DNA from: Gammaproteobacteria bacterium
GTDB lineage: Bacteria; Pseudomonadota; Gammaproteobacteria; GCA-001735895
Reading direction: 5' to 3'
Length of the DNA: 6,721 nucleotides
Assembly: GCA_015494335.1 (NCBI GenBank)
Contig: WGBK01000064.1
Coordinates: 1-6,721, forward strand
In this document: piece after piece, positions 1 through 4,797 of the stretch
Numbering within the stretch: position 1 is the first letter of the stretch
How the letters are laid out: every line of letters starts with the position of its first letter
Translations under genes and position numbers: made by a program
The notes under the pieces: generated by a model
The model's database searches: none
Seen by the model: the letters and a program-made list of their open reading frames with translations, nothing else
Told to the model about the DNA's origin: nothing

Positions 1-888
1 AACCGGAAGCGCCGTCAGCGACTTGTCGATGCGGCGCGCCAGACCTGTCAGCACCTTGCCCGGGCCGAGTTCGACCAGGGTATCGGCGCCCTGGCGCTGC
101 AGCATCTGCACGCAATCGACCCAAAGTACCGGCTGATACAGCTGGTCACGCAGGCGCCAGCGAATGCCATCGGCATTCTGGGCGATATCCGCATTCTGGT
201 TGTGCACCACCGGTACCTTGGGCATCTGGATGCCGACCGTCTTCAGCTTTTCGTAGAGTGCATCGGCCGCCGGTTTCATCAGGCTGCAGTGGGAGGGAAC
301 CGAAACGGGCAAGGGCAATGCGCGCTTGGCGCCTAGGGCCTTTGCCGCCTCCATCGCCTTTTCCACGGCAGCCTTGTCGCCGGCGATGACCACCTGGCCC
401 GGAGAGTTGTAGTTGACCGGAGACACCACGCCTTCCTGGATATCGAAACAGGCTTCCTGTACCTGCTCGTCGGTAAGCCCGATGATCGCGGCCATGGCGC
501 CCTGCCCTTCGGCCACGGCCTGTTGCATCAGGCGGCCGCGTTCGGCTACCAGCTGGATGGCATCGCCGAAGTCCAGCGAACCGGAGGCTACCAGGGCCGT
601 GTATTCGCCAAGGCTGTGGCCGGCCATGATTTCCGCGTTGGGCTGGCGCGCGGTGCGCCACACGCGCCAGGCCGCGATGCCGGCCGCGAGCATCGCCGGC
701 TGGGTGATCTCGGTCTGGTTGAGTCGTTCCTCGGGTCCTTCGCGGACGATGGCGGCCAGATCCTCGCCAAGGGCGTCGGAGGCCTGCTCGAAGGTCTTGT
801 CGACCACCGGCTGGTAGTCGCCCCAGTCGCCCATCATGCCGACGGACTGGGAGCCCTGACCGGGGAATACAAAAGCTAGTCGGGTCAT
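1..888 (-). CDS. fabD: Malonyl-CoA:ACP transacylase FabD (3' end missing)
   Basis: FabD moves the malonyl group from malonyl-CoA to acyl carrier protein, supplying the extender unit for type II fatty acid synthesis in the cytoplasm. The reading frame stays open for 296 residues to the window edge; the family is usually about 310, so only a short C-terminal tail is missing. Seen directly: the N-terminal GQGSQ motif (residues 10-14), the nucleophile motif GHSLGE with Ser92, Arg117 (carboxylate binding), His200 in a VPSHC context (catalytic partner of Ser92), Gln249, and a late GPGKVL motif (275-280). These line up almost one to one with E. coli FabD numbering. The ATG at 888-886 gives the family's usual MTxxAFVFPGQGSQ start, although the upstream Shine-Dalgarno sequence is weak. 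The upstream neighbour is divergent infA, not fabH, which is unusual for this gene. fabG and acpP may follow beyond the edge, but that is inference. Confidence 0.97.
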   Translation of the reverse strand, partial: MTRLAFVFPGQGSQSVGMMGDWGDYQPVVDKTFEQASDALGEDLAAIVREGPEERLNQTEITQPAMLAAGIAAWRVWRTARQPNAEIMAGHSLGEYTALVASGSLDFGDAIQLVAERGRLMQQAVAEGQGAMAAIIGLTDEQVQEACFDIQEGVVSPVNYNSPGQVVIAGDKAAVEKAMEAAKALGAKRALPLPVSVPSHCSLMKPAADALYEKLKTVGIQMPKVPVVHNQNADIAQNADGIRWRLRDQLYQPVLWVDCVQMLQRQGADTLVELGPGKVLTGLARRIDKSLTALPV

Positions 889-922
889 CGCGGTGCAGCT
901 CGCTGCGGTCTGGAAAAACGCG

Positions 923-931
923 ATGTTAGCA
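923..931 (-). promoter_or_regulatory. Candidate extended -10 promoter element for fabD
   Basis: On the minus strand this reads TGC-TAACAT: an extended -10 TG followed by a hexamer matching TATAAT at four of six positions, about 35 bases before the fabD ATG. I find no good -35 hexamer at the right distance, so the call rests on the -10 alone. A similar element (TGC-TATCAT) lies upstream of clpS. Another TATAAA on the same strand (950-945) is an alternative. Confidence 0.35.
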
Positions 932-953
932 CAGAAAAAGGCGGTTTATAGGC

Positions 954-981
954 TTGTGATTCGCCCTTAAAGCTGGATAAT
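954..981 (+). promoter_or_regulatory. Candidate sigma-70 promoter for infA
   Basis: TTGTGA (954-959), a 16-base spacer and GATAAT (976-981) give four and five of six matches to the -35 and -10 consensus. Transcription would start near 988, leaving an untranslated leader of about 30 bases before the infA ATG at 1017. The element lies in the 128-base divergent region shared with fabD, so the two promoters are back to back and could influence each other. Identified by eye only. Confidence 0.5.
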
Positions 982-1016
982 GGCGCGGTTTTCAAATACA
1001 GAGATACTGACGGAAT

Positions 1017-1235
1017 ATGTCGAAAGGCGATCACATCGAAATGCAGGGCACGGTCATCGAGAAGCTGCCCAACACCATGTTCCGCGTCGAACTGGAGAAC
1101 GGTCATGTCGTGACCGCGCACATCTCCGGCAAGATGCGCAAGCACTACATTCGCATCTCCAAGGGCGACACGGTCACGGTCGAACTCACTCCCTACGACC
1201 TGACCAAGGGGCGCATCACCTTCCGCGAGCGTTGA
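1017..1235 (+). CDS. infA: Translation initiation factor IF-1
   Basis: IF1 is a small essential protein that binds the A site of the 30S ribosomal subunit and works with IF2 and IF3 to select the initiator tRNA. The product is 72 residues, exactly the family length, and is a single OB-fold (S1-like) domain. It carries the family's highly conserved core, including NTMFRVELENGHVVTAHISG near residues 19-38, KMRKHYIRI, and the C-terminal LTPYDLTKGRI. The ATG at 1017 gives the standard N-terminus; the ribosome binding site is modest (GGA six bases before the start codon). The gene converges on clpA with 31 bases between stop codons, the same relative arrangement as in E. coli, where a serine tRNA gene lies nearby; none is seen here. 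A 7-bp hairpin (1225-1231 with 1240-1246) encloses the stop codon. Confidence 0.98.
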   Translation: MSKGDHIEMQGTVIEKLPNTMFRVELENGHVVTAHISGKMRKHYIRISKGDTVTVELTPYDLTKGRITFRER

Positions 1236-1246
1236 TCGGCGCTCGC
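1225..1246. other. Hairpin around the infA stop codon, in the infA-clpA convergent gap
   Basis: GCGAGCG (1225-1231) is perfectly complementary to CGCTCGC (1240-1246), leaving an 8-base loop that contains the infA TGA. No run of T follows on either strand, so it does not qualify as a canonical intrinsic terminator. It is the only obvious structure in the short gap between infA and clpA and may help end transcription or protect the 3' end of the mRNA. Confidence 0.3.
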
Positions 1247-1266
1247 CGCGGCATTCCCGAGGCGGA

Positions 1267-3561
1267 TCAGGCGCTGGCCTGTTCCGCCTTTTTCTTGCCC
1301 GCGGGAACGGCTGGACGGGTCTCGCAGACCAGCTTGCTGTCCTTCACCTTCAGTTTCACCTCGCCCCCGCCGGAAAGGGCTCCGAACAGCAGCTCGTTGG
1401 CCAGCACCTGCTTGATCTCGTCCTGGATCACCCGAGCCATCGGGCGCGCACCCATCTTCGGGTCATAGCCCTTCTTTGCCAGGTAACGCCGCGCATCGTC
1501 GCCGATGCTCAGGGCCACCTTCTTGCTCTCGAGCTGGGCCTCGAGCTCGATCAGGAACTTGTCGACGACGTTGAGGATGACCTTCTCGTCGAGGGGCTTG
1601 AAGTGGATCACCGCGTCGAGGCGGTTGCGGAATTCCGGCGTGAACAGCTTCTTGATCGCGTCGCCGGCATCCATGCTGTTGTCCTGCTCGGTGAAACCGA
1701 TGCTGTTGCGGCTGATCAGCTCGGCCCCGGCATTGGTGGTCATGATCAGGATCACATTGCGGAAATCCGCCTTGCGACCGTTGTTGTCGGTCAGCGTGCC
1801 GTTGTCCATGACCTGCAGCAGCAGGTTGAACACGTCCGGATGCGCCTTCTCGATCTCGTCGAGCAGTACGATCGAATAGGGATGCTTGAGCACTTCCTCG
1901 GTCAGCAGGCCGCCCTGGTCGAAACCGACATAGCCCGGCGGTGCGCCGATCAGGCGCGAGACGGTATGCCGCTCCATGTACTCGGACATGTCGAAGCGGA
2001 TCAGTTCAACGCCCATGATGTTGGCGAGCTGCTTGCAGACCTCGGTCTTGCCGACACCGGTGGGACCGGCGAAGAGGAAGGAGCCGACCGGCTTGGCGTC
2101 GCGGCCGAGACCGGAGCGGGACATCTTGATTGCTGCATCTAGGGCCTGAATGGCCTCGTCCTGGCCGAACACGACGCGCGACAGGTTCTTGCCGAGGTTC
2201 TTCAGCATGTCCATGTCGGTGGTGTTGACGGTGGCCGAGGGGATGCGTGCGATGCGCGACACGATCTGCTCGATATCCTGGGTGCCGATGGTTTTCTTGC
2301 GCTGTTTCTCGGGCAGCAGGCGGCGCTTGGCGCCGGCCTCGTCGATGACATCGATGGCCTTGTCCGGCAGGTGACGGTCGTTGATGTAGCGGGCCGACAG
2401 CTCGGCGGCCTTCTTCAGGGCCTGCAGCGTGTACTTGACCTCGTGATGCTCCTCGAAGCGGGTCTTCAGGCCCTTGAGAATGTGGAAAGTCTCGTCGACG
2501 CTCGGTTCGGGCACATCGATCTTCTGGAAACGGCGCGCAAGGGCGCGATCCTTCTCGAAAACGCCGCGGAATTCCTGGTAGGTTGTGGATCCGATGCACT
2601 TCATCTCACCGCTGGCCAGCACCGGCTTGATCAGGTTGGAGGCGTCCATGACGCCGCCCGAGGCGGAACCGGCACCGATGATGGTGTGGATCTCGTCGAT
2701 GAACAGTACCGCGTGCGGTTCTTCCTTGAGCTGCTTGATCACGGCCTTGAGGCGTTTCTCGAAGTCGCCGCGATACTTGGTGCCGGCGACCAGGGAGCCG
2801 AGATCCAGGGAATAGATGGTCGCGTCGAGCAGGATGTCGGGCACCTCGCCCTCGACGATGCGTCGCGCCAGACCTTCGGCAATGGCGGTCTTGCCGACAC
2901 CGGCCTCGCCGACCAGCAAGGGGTTGTTCTTGCGTCGACGGCACAGGGTCTGGATCACGCGCTCGACCTCTTCCTCGCGACCGACCAGCGGGTCGATCAG
3001 GCCCTCGACGGCCTGCTGGTTGAGGTTGACGGCATAGCTGTCGAGGGGCTTTTCCTCGGCCGGCGCGGACTCTTCGGCGAAGGGCTCGGCCTCGGGCGTG
3101 GAGAAGTTCTCGTCCTGGCTGCCGTCGTCGAGACGGGTGATGCCGTGGGACAGGTAGTTGGTCACATCCAGACGGTGGATGTTCTGCGCGTGCAGCAGGT
3201 AGACCGCATGGGAATCCTGTTCCGAAAAGATGGCGACCAGCACATTCGCGCCGGTGACCTCGCCCTGCCCCGAGGACTGGACATGAAACAAGGCGCGCTG
3301 CAGCACGCGCTGGAAGCCCAGCGTCGGCTGGGTGTCGCGATCGTCCCCTTCCATCAGGATCGGGGTGTTCTCGTCGACGAAACGCTCGAGATCGGCGCGC
3401 AGGCGGTTGATGTCGGCACCGCAGGCGCGCAACACGGCCGCGGCAGAGTCATTCTCGGTCAGCATCAGCAGGATGTGTTCGACCGTAATGAACTCGTGCC
3501 TTTTCTGACGGGCCTCGAGAAAGGCCTGGTTCAGCGAAAGTTCGAGTTCCTTGTTCAGCAT
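1267..3561 (-). CDS. clpA: ATP-dependent Clp protease, ATP-binding subunit ClpA
   Basis: ClpA is a hexameric AAA+ unfoldase that captures proteins, including those brought by ClpS, and threads them into ClpP for degradation. The 764-residue product is close to the usual length of about 758. Seen in order: the N-terminal Clp repeat domain (about 1-145); an acidic linker (about 146-172); AAA module 1 with Walker A GEAGVGKT (218-225), pore-loop Tyr263 and Walker B Asp289-Glu290; AAA module 2 with Walker A GPTGVGKT (499-506), pore loop GYVG (Tyr544), Walker B Asp568-Glu569, sensor-1 Asn610, arginine-finger region FRNRLD (644-649) and sensor-2 GARP (704-707). There is no long middle coiled coil, which rules out ClpB. 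The ClpP-docking loop reads IGF (621-623) where E. coli ClpA has IGL. The ATG at 3561 gives the expected MLNKELE start. The gene follows clpS after 84 bases with no clear promoter, so co-transcription is likely. Confidence 0.98.
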   Translation of the reverse strand: MLNKELELSLNQAFLEARQKRHEFITVEHILLMLTENDSAAAVLRACGADINRLRADLERFVDENTPILMEGDDRDTQPTLGFQRVLQRALFHVQSSGQGEVTGANVLVAIFSEQDSHAVYLLHAQNIHRLDVTNYLSHGITRLDDGSQDENFSTPEAEPFAEESAPAEEKPLDSYAVNLNQQAVEGLIDPLVGREEEVERVIQTLCRRRKNNPLLVGEAGVGKTAIAEGLARRIVEGEVPDILLDATIYSLDLGSLVAGTKYRGDFEKRLKAVIKQLKEEPHAVLFIDEIHTIIGAGSASGGVMDASNLIKPVLASGEMKCIGSTTYQEFRGVFEKDRALARRFQKIDVPEPSVDETFHILKGLKTRFEEHHEVKYTLQALKKAAELSARYINDRHLPDKAIDVIDEAGAKRRLLPEKQRKKTIGTQDIEQIVSRIARIPSATVNTTDMDMLKNLGKNLSRVVFGQDEAIQALDAAIKMSRSGLGRDAKPVGSFLFAGPTGVGKTEVCKQLANIMGVELIRFDMSEYMERHTVSRLIGAPPGYVGFDQGGLLTEEVLKHPYSIVLLDEIEKAHPDVFNLLLQVMDNGTLTDNNGRKADFRNVILIMTTNAGAELISRNSIGFTEQDNSMDAGDAIKKLFTPEFRNRLDAVIHFKPLDEKVILNVVDKFLIELEAQLESKKVALSIGDDARRYLAKKGYDPKMGARPMARVIQDEIKQVLANELLFGALSGGGEVKLKVKDSKLVCETRPAVPAGKKKAEQASA

Positions 3562-3645
3562 GGTATTTCCACTCGGATAGTTGTCTGATCGTTTAGACCG
3601 TTTCTGTGCAAAAGGTTTACCCGGATTTCGCGAAAACGCGTCCTC

Positions 3646-3960
3646 TCAGGCTTCTTCCATGTCGCACAACAGTGGGTGCTCGTTCTCCCGCGCATAGTTG
3701 TTGACCTGCACAACCTTGGTTTCGGCCACATCCCGAGTATAGGTGCCGCACACGCCCTTGCCGCGGGTATGTACGTGCAGCATGATCTGGGTGGCTTTCT
3801 CGCGGTCGTGCCCGAAGATGGATTCGAGGATGTGCACAACGAATTCCATCGGGGTGTAATCGTCGTTGAGCAGGACAACCTTGAACATCGGTGGTTTCTG
3901 CAGCTTCGGCCGCGTCTTCTCCACCAACAGGGTGTCGTCATCGTCGTATTGCTGGCTCAT
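3646..3960 (-). CDS. clpS: ATP-dependent Clp protease adaptor ClpS
   Basis: ClpS binds proteins with bulky hydrophobic N-terminal residues and hands them to the N-domain of ClpA, the N-end-rule degradation route; it also suppresses other ClpA substrates. The product is 104 residues, against 106 in E. coli. A flexible acidic N-terminal tail (about 1-22, with four Asp at 6-9) precedes the folded core. The specificity pocket is intact: Asn32-Asp33-Asp34 in LLNDDYTPMEFV, Met38, and His64 in the HVHTRGKGVCG stretch. The ATG at 3960-3958 was chosen because it gives the standard tail and has AGGAG (3977-3973, minus strand) 12 bases upstream, a slightly long spacing. An in-frame ATG at 4104 would add 48 residues with no family counterpart. 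The gene is first in a clpS-clpA pair and is divergent from cspD across a long regulatory region. Confidence 0.97.
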   Translation of the reverse strand: MSQQYDDDDTLLVEKTRPKLQKPPMFKVVLLNDDYTPMEFVVHILESIFGHDREKATQIMLHVHTRGKGVCGTYTRDVAETKVVQVNNYARENEHPLLCDMEEA

Positions 3961-4027
3961 GGGTAGTGCTTGCTCCTGAGTTCTTGCCGATAGGGCACCG
4001 GGTGCGATGCCGTTCTTGATGGCCCCA

Positions 4028-4036
4028 ATGATAGCA
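4028..4036 (-). promoter_or_regulatory. Candidate extended -10 promoter for clpS-clpA
   Basis: On the minus strand this reads TGC-TATCAT, an extended -10 with five of six matches to TATAAT. It predicts a start near 4021 and a leader of about 60 bases before clpS. The -35 region (about 4051-4057) is poor, as expected for an extended -10 promoter or one that needs an activator. A perfect 10-bp inverted repeat (4055-4088) begins where the -35 would be. Confidence 0.45.
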
Positions 4037-4054
4037 CGAACGGGCCATTCACGC

Positions 4055-4088
4055 CGATGGATGGTTGGTATTCGGATCCCATCCATCG
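4055..4088. repeat. Perfect 10-bp inverted repeat upstream of clpS
   Basis: CGATGGATGG (4055-4064) and CCATCCATCG (4079-4088) are exact reverse complements separated by 14 bases. The dyad touches the -35 zone of the candidate clpS promoter and ends next to the -35 of a candidate plus-strand promoter. It could be an operator or a hairpin; no T run follows on either strand, so it is not an intrinsic terminator. Confidence 0.6.
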
Positions 4089-4116
4089 TGTCATTTCCTG
4101 ACATTTTTGTTAAGAT
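4088..4116 (+). promoter_or_regulatory. Candidate distal plus-strand promoter with embedded dyad
   Basis: GTGTCA (4088-4093), a 17-base spacer and TAAGAT (4111-4116) each match the sigma-70 consensus at four of six positions. The start would be near 4122, more than 300 bases before cspD. A short palindrome, TGTCA-TTTCC-TGACA (4089-4103), covers the -35 and part of the spacer, the usual place for a repressor site. No reading frame with a ribosome binding site begins just downstream, so any transcript would be a long cspD leader or a separate non-coding RNA. Confidence 0.35.
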
Positions 4117-4217
4117 CCGCGCTACCCTTCCCCAACCCGGGATGGTGGCAGGAAGCCAACCGGCCTACCGCTTGACCTCCTGCCTCGGAATGCAGACCTG
4201 TTTGGCCTGTATCCCCT

Positions 4218-4245
4218 TTGAAATCAATAGCCTGCAGTCTTTGAT
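4218..4245 (+). promoter_or_regulatory. Candidate proximal promoter for cspD
   Basis: TTGAAA (4218-4223, five of six), a 16-base spacer and TTTGAT (4240-4245, four of six) lie in the most AT-rich part of the clpS-cspD gap. Transcription would begin near 4252, at the left arm of the inverted repeat 4251-4280, giving cspD a leader of roughly 195 bases. Of the two plus-strand candidates this is the better match. Confidence 0.45.
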
Positions 4246-4250
4246 TTACA

Positions 4251-4280
4251 CGATACAGTCGGCAAGTTCGACCTGTATCG
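4251..4280. repeat. 8-bp inverted repeat at the predicted cspD transcript 5' end
   Basis: CGATACAG (4251-4258) pairs exactly with CTGTATCG (4273-4280) across a 14-base spacer. Three further pairs (TCG 4259-4261 with CGA 4269-4271) form if C4272 is bulged. It would be the first structure in a transcript from the proximal promoter. Related CCTGTAT/CCTGTTT words occur just upstream (about 4197-4212), which also fits a protein-binding site. Confidence 0.5.
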
Positions 4281-4288
4281 AATAAGAA

Positions 4289-4358
4289 AGTTGCCATCGA
4301 AGCAACTCGTCATGGAGGTTTCCGCGCGGAGAGATCCGGCGGAAACCATGGTAGCAAC
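4289..4358 (+). other. Structured cspD leader with strong hairpin and alternative pairings
   Basis: A strong hairpin is formed by GGTTTCCGC (4317-4325) with GCGGAAACC (4339-4347), continued by CGG/CCG (4327-4329 with 4336-4338) past one bulged G, with a 6-base loop. Just upstream, AGTTGC (4289-4294) pairs with GCAACT (4302-4307). The same left arm can instead pair with a second GCAAC at 4354-4358, and CAT 4295-4297 with ATG 4348-4350, enclosing the large hairpin. The two folds exclude each other. It lies about 90 bases before the cspD start and has no T run, so it is not a terminator. Whether it is a functional RNA element is inference. Confidence 0.45.
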
Positions 4359-4435
4359 GCGCCCGTGACAGGAGCGCAGCCGGCGGGGCCGTTCCGCAAA
4401 GATCGTGACCTCGACCGGTCATCATGAAATAACGC

Positions 4436-4440
4436 AGGAG
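4436..4440 (+). promoter_or_regulatory. Strong ribosome binding site of cspD
   Basis: AGGAG lies seven bases before the cspD ATG at 4448, the best-spaced Shine-Dalgarno sequence in the window. It fixes the start codon and excludes the overlapping frames. A small hairpin (TGACC 4406-4410 with GGTCA 4417-4421) sits just upstream and leaves the site open. Confidence 0.8.
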
Positions 4441-4447
4441 AAGTGTT

Positions 4448-4660
4448 ATGCCCACAGGTACTGTCAAATGGTTCAGCAATGTCAAAGGCTATGGTTTTGT
4501 CAACGCGGACGGAAACGAGGAGGAAGACATCTTCGTGCATTTTTCCGCCATCGAGATGGATGGCTACAAGAAGCTGACCTCCGGACAGCGTATCGAATTC
4601 GAGGTCGATGAGGGACCGAAGGGATTGCAGGCGCACAAGATCCGCTCGATCAACAACTGA
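4448..4660 (+). CDS. cspD: Cold-shock-domain protein, CspD-like
   Basis: This is a 70-residue single cold-shock domain, an OB-fold that binds single-stranded RNA or DNA. RNP1 is KGYGFV (13-18) and RNP2 is IFVHF (28-32); the aromatic residues Trp8, Phe9, Tyr15, Phe17, Phe29, His31 and Phe32 that stack on bases are all present. The C-terminal half (MDGYKKLTSGQ, EGPKG) resembles E. coli CspD rather than CspA. The turn between the RNP motifs is very acidic (NADGNEEED, 19-27). E. coli CspD is induced in stationary phase, not by cold, and inhibits replication; that role is assumed here from family and position, divergent from clpS as in E. coli. The C-terminus is four residues shorter than the E. 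coli protein. It has a strong ribosome binding site and a long structured leader, and is followed by a hairpin. A generic Csp function cannot be excluded. Confidence 0.93.
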   Translation: MPTGTVKWFSNVKGYGFVNADGNEEEDIFVHFSAIEMDGYKKLTSGQRIEFEVDEGPKGLQAHKIRSINN

Positions 4661-4673
4661 GCAACCCGCCCAG

Positions 4674-4697
4674 GGACGGTATCACCCGATACCGTCC
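4674..4697 (+). terminator. Hairpin after cspD, likely terminator or 3' stabiliser
   Basis: GGACGGTATC (4674-4683) and GATACCGTCC (4688-4697) form a perfect 10-bp stem with the 4-base loop ACCC, beginning 14 bases after the cspD stop. The following bases (ATTGATATT) are T-rich but not a clean T run, so termination may be partial. It would separate cspD from icd, which has its own -10 downstream. Confidence 0.65.
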
Positions 4698-4718
4698 ATT
4701 GATATTCCACTACCCTGA

Positions 4719-4742
4719 CGGAGGGACCGCCCGGTCCTTCCG
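4719..4742. other. Second hairpin between cspD and icd
   Basis: CGGAGGGACC (4719-4728) and GGTCCTTCCG (4733-4742) pair over 10 positions (one G-T wobble) with the 4-base loop GCCC. No T run follows. It occupies exactly the place of the icd -35 region. On the DNA level it may be an operator; in cspD read-through RNA it would be a second stable hairpin. Confidence 0.5.
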
Positions 4743-4756
4743 CGTCTCGACTCGTG

Positions 4757-4762
4757 TATAAT
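4757..4762 (+). promoter_or_regulatory. icd promoter -10 element
   Basis: A perfect TATAAT, preceded by GTG, lies 35 bases before the icd ATG and predicts a start near 4769. No hexamer at 16-18 bases upstream resembles TTGACA; that position falls inside the hairpin 4719-4742. Either the -10 suffices or an activator compensates. Confidence 0.6.
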
Positions 4763-4764
4763 CC

Positions 4765-4792
4765 CGCGCTGTTTCCCCCTACAGCGCGAGGA
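4765..4792 (+). promoter_or_regulatory. 5' leader hairpin abutting the icd ribosome binding site
   Basis: CGCGCTGT (4765-4772) pairs perfectly with ACAGCGCG (4781-4788) around an 8-base pyrimidine loop. The ribosome binding site GAGGA (4788-4792) begins at the last paired base, five bases before the ATG at 4798. A transcript from the TATAAT would start within the left arm, so a slightly shifted start would remove part of the stem. It could tune translation or protect the mRNA 5' end; this is inference. Confidence 0.45.
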
Positions 4793-4797
4793 TTTCC

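Larger units (their letters stand above)
3961..4447. other. Long non-coding divergent region between clpS and cspD
   Basis: This 487-base gap holds no convincing gene: the open frames lack ribosome binding sites and family resemblance. It contains a clpS promoter candidate, two cspD promoter candidates, two inverted repeats with 14-base spacers (4055-4088 and 4251-4280), a TGTCA-N5-TGACA dyad, a 7-bp pairing (GGCAGGA 4147-4153 with TCCTGCC 4178-4184) that competes with a local TGGC/GCCA hairpin (4146-4158), and the structured leader 4289-4358. The density of symmetry is higher than anywhere else in the window. Confidence 0.7.

Noticed and set aside
146..661. Open frames inside fabD on both strands
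   Set aside because: The minus frame running from 888 to the edge carries all FabD catalytic motifs, so the others are shadows, rich in Arg, Gly, Ala and Pro.
885..1145. An 86-residue minus-strand frame between fabD and infA
   Set aside because: It overlaps infA in antisense and covers the promoter region; it has no ribosome binding site or recognisable domain.
1236..1266. A tRNA-Ser gene between infA and clpA, as near this locus in E. coli
   Set aside because: The gap is only 31 bases and has no cloverleaf or TTCGA-type T-loop.
980..1468. A 162-residue plus-strand frame overlapping infA and the end of clpA
   Set aside because: It starts at the candidate infA -10, covers infA out of frame and runs antisense into clpA; the 72-residue IF1 frame explains this region.
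2371..3588. A 405-residue open frame on the plus strand opposite clpA
   Set aside because: It is the antisense shadow of a long GC-rich gene with full ClpA motifs on the other strand. It has low-complexity composition (rich in Gly, Leu, Asp, Val), no recognised motif and no ribosome binding site.
3961..4104. A 48-residue N-terminal extension of ClpS from an upstream ATG
   Set aside because: The extension has no counterpart in the family, spans the best clpS promoter candidate, and the internal ATG at 3960 has its own AGGAG and gives the standard length.
4007..4297. Short open frames in the clpS-cspD gap
   Set aside because: They have no ribosome binding sites or recognisable motifs and cover promoter and dyad elements.
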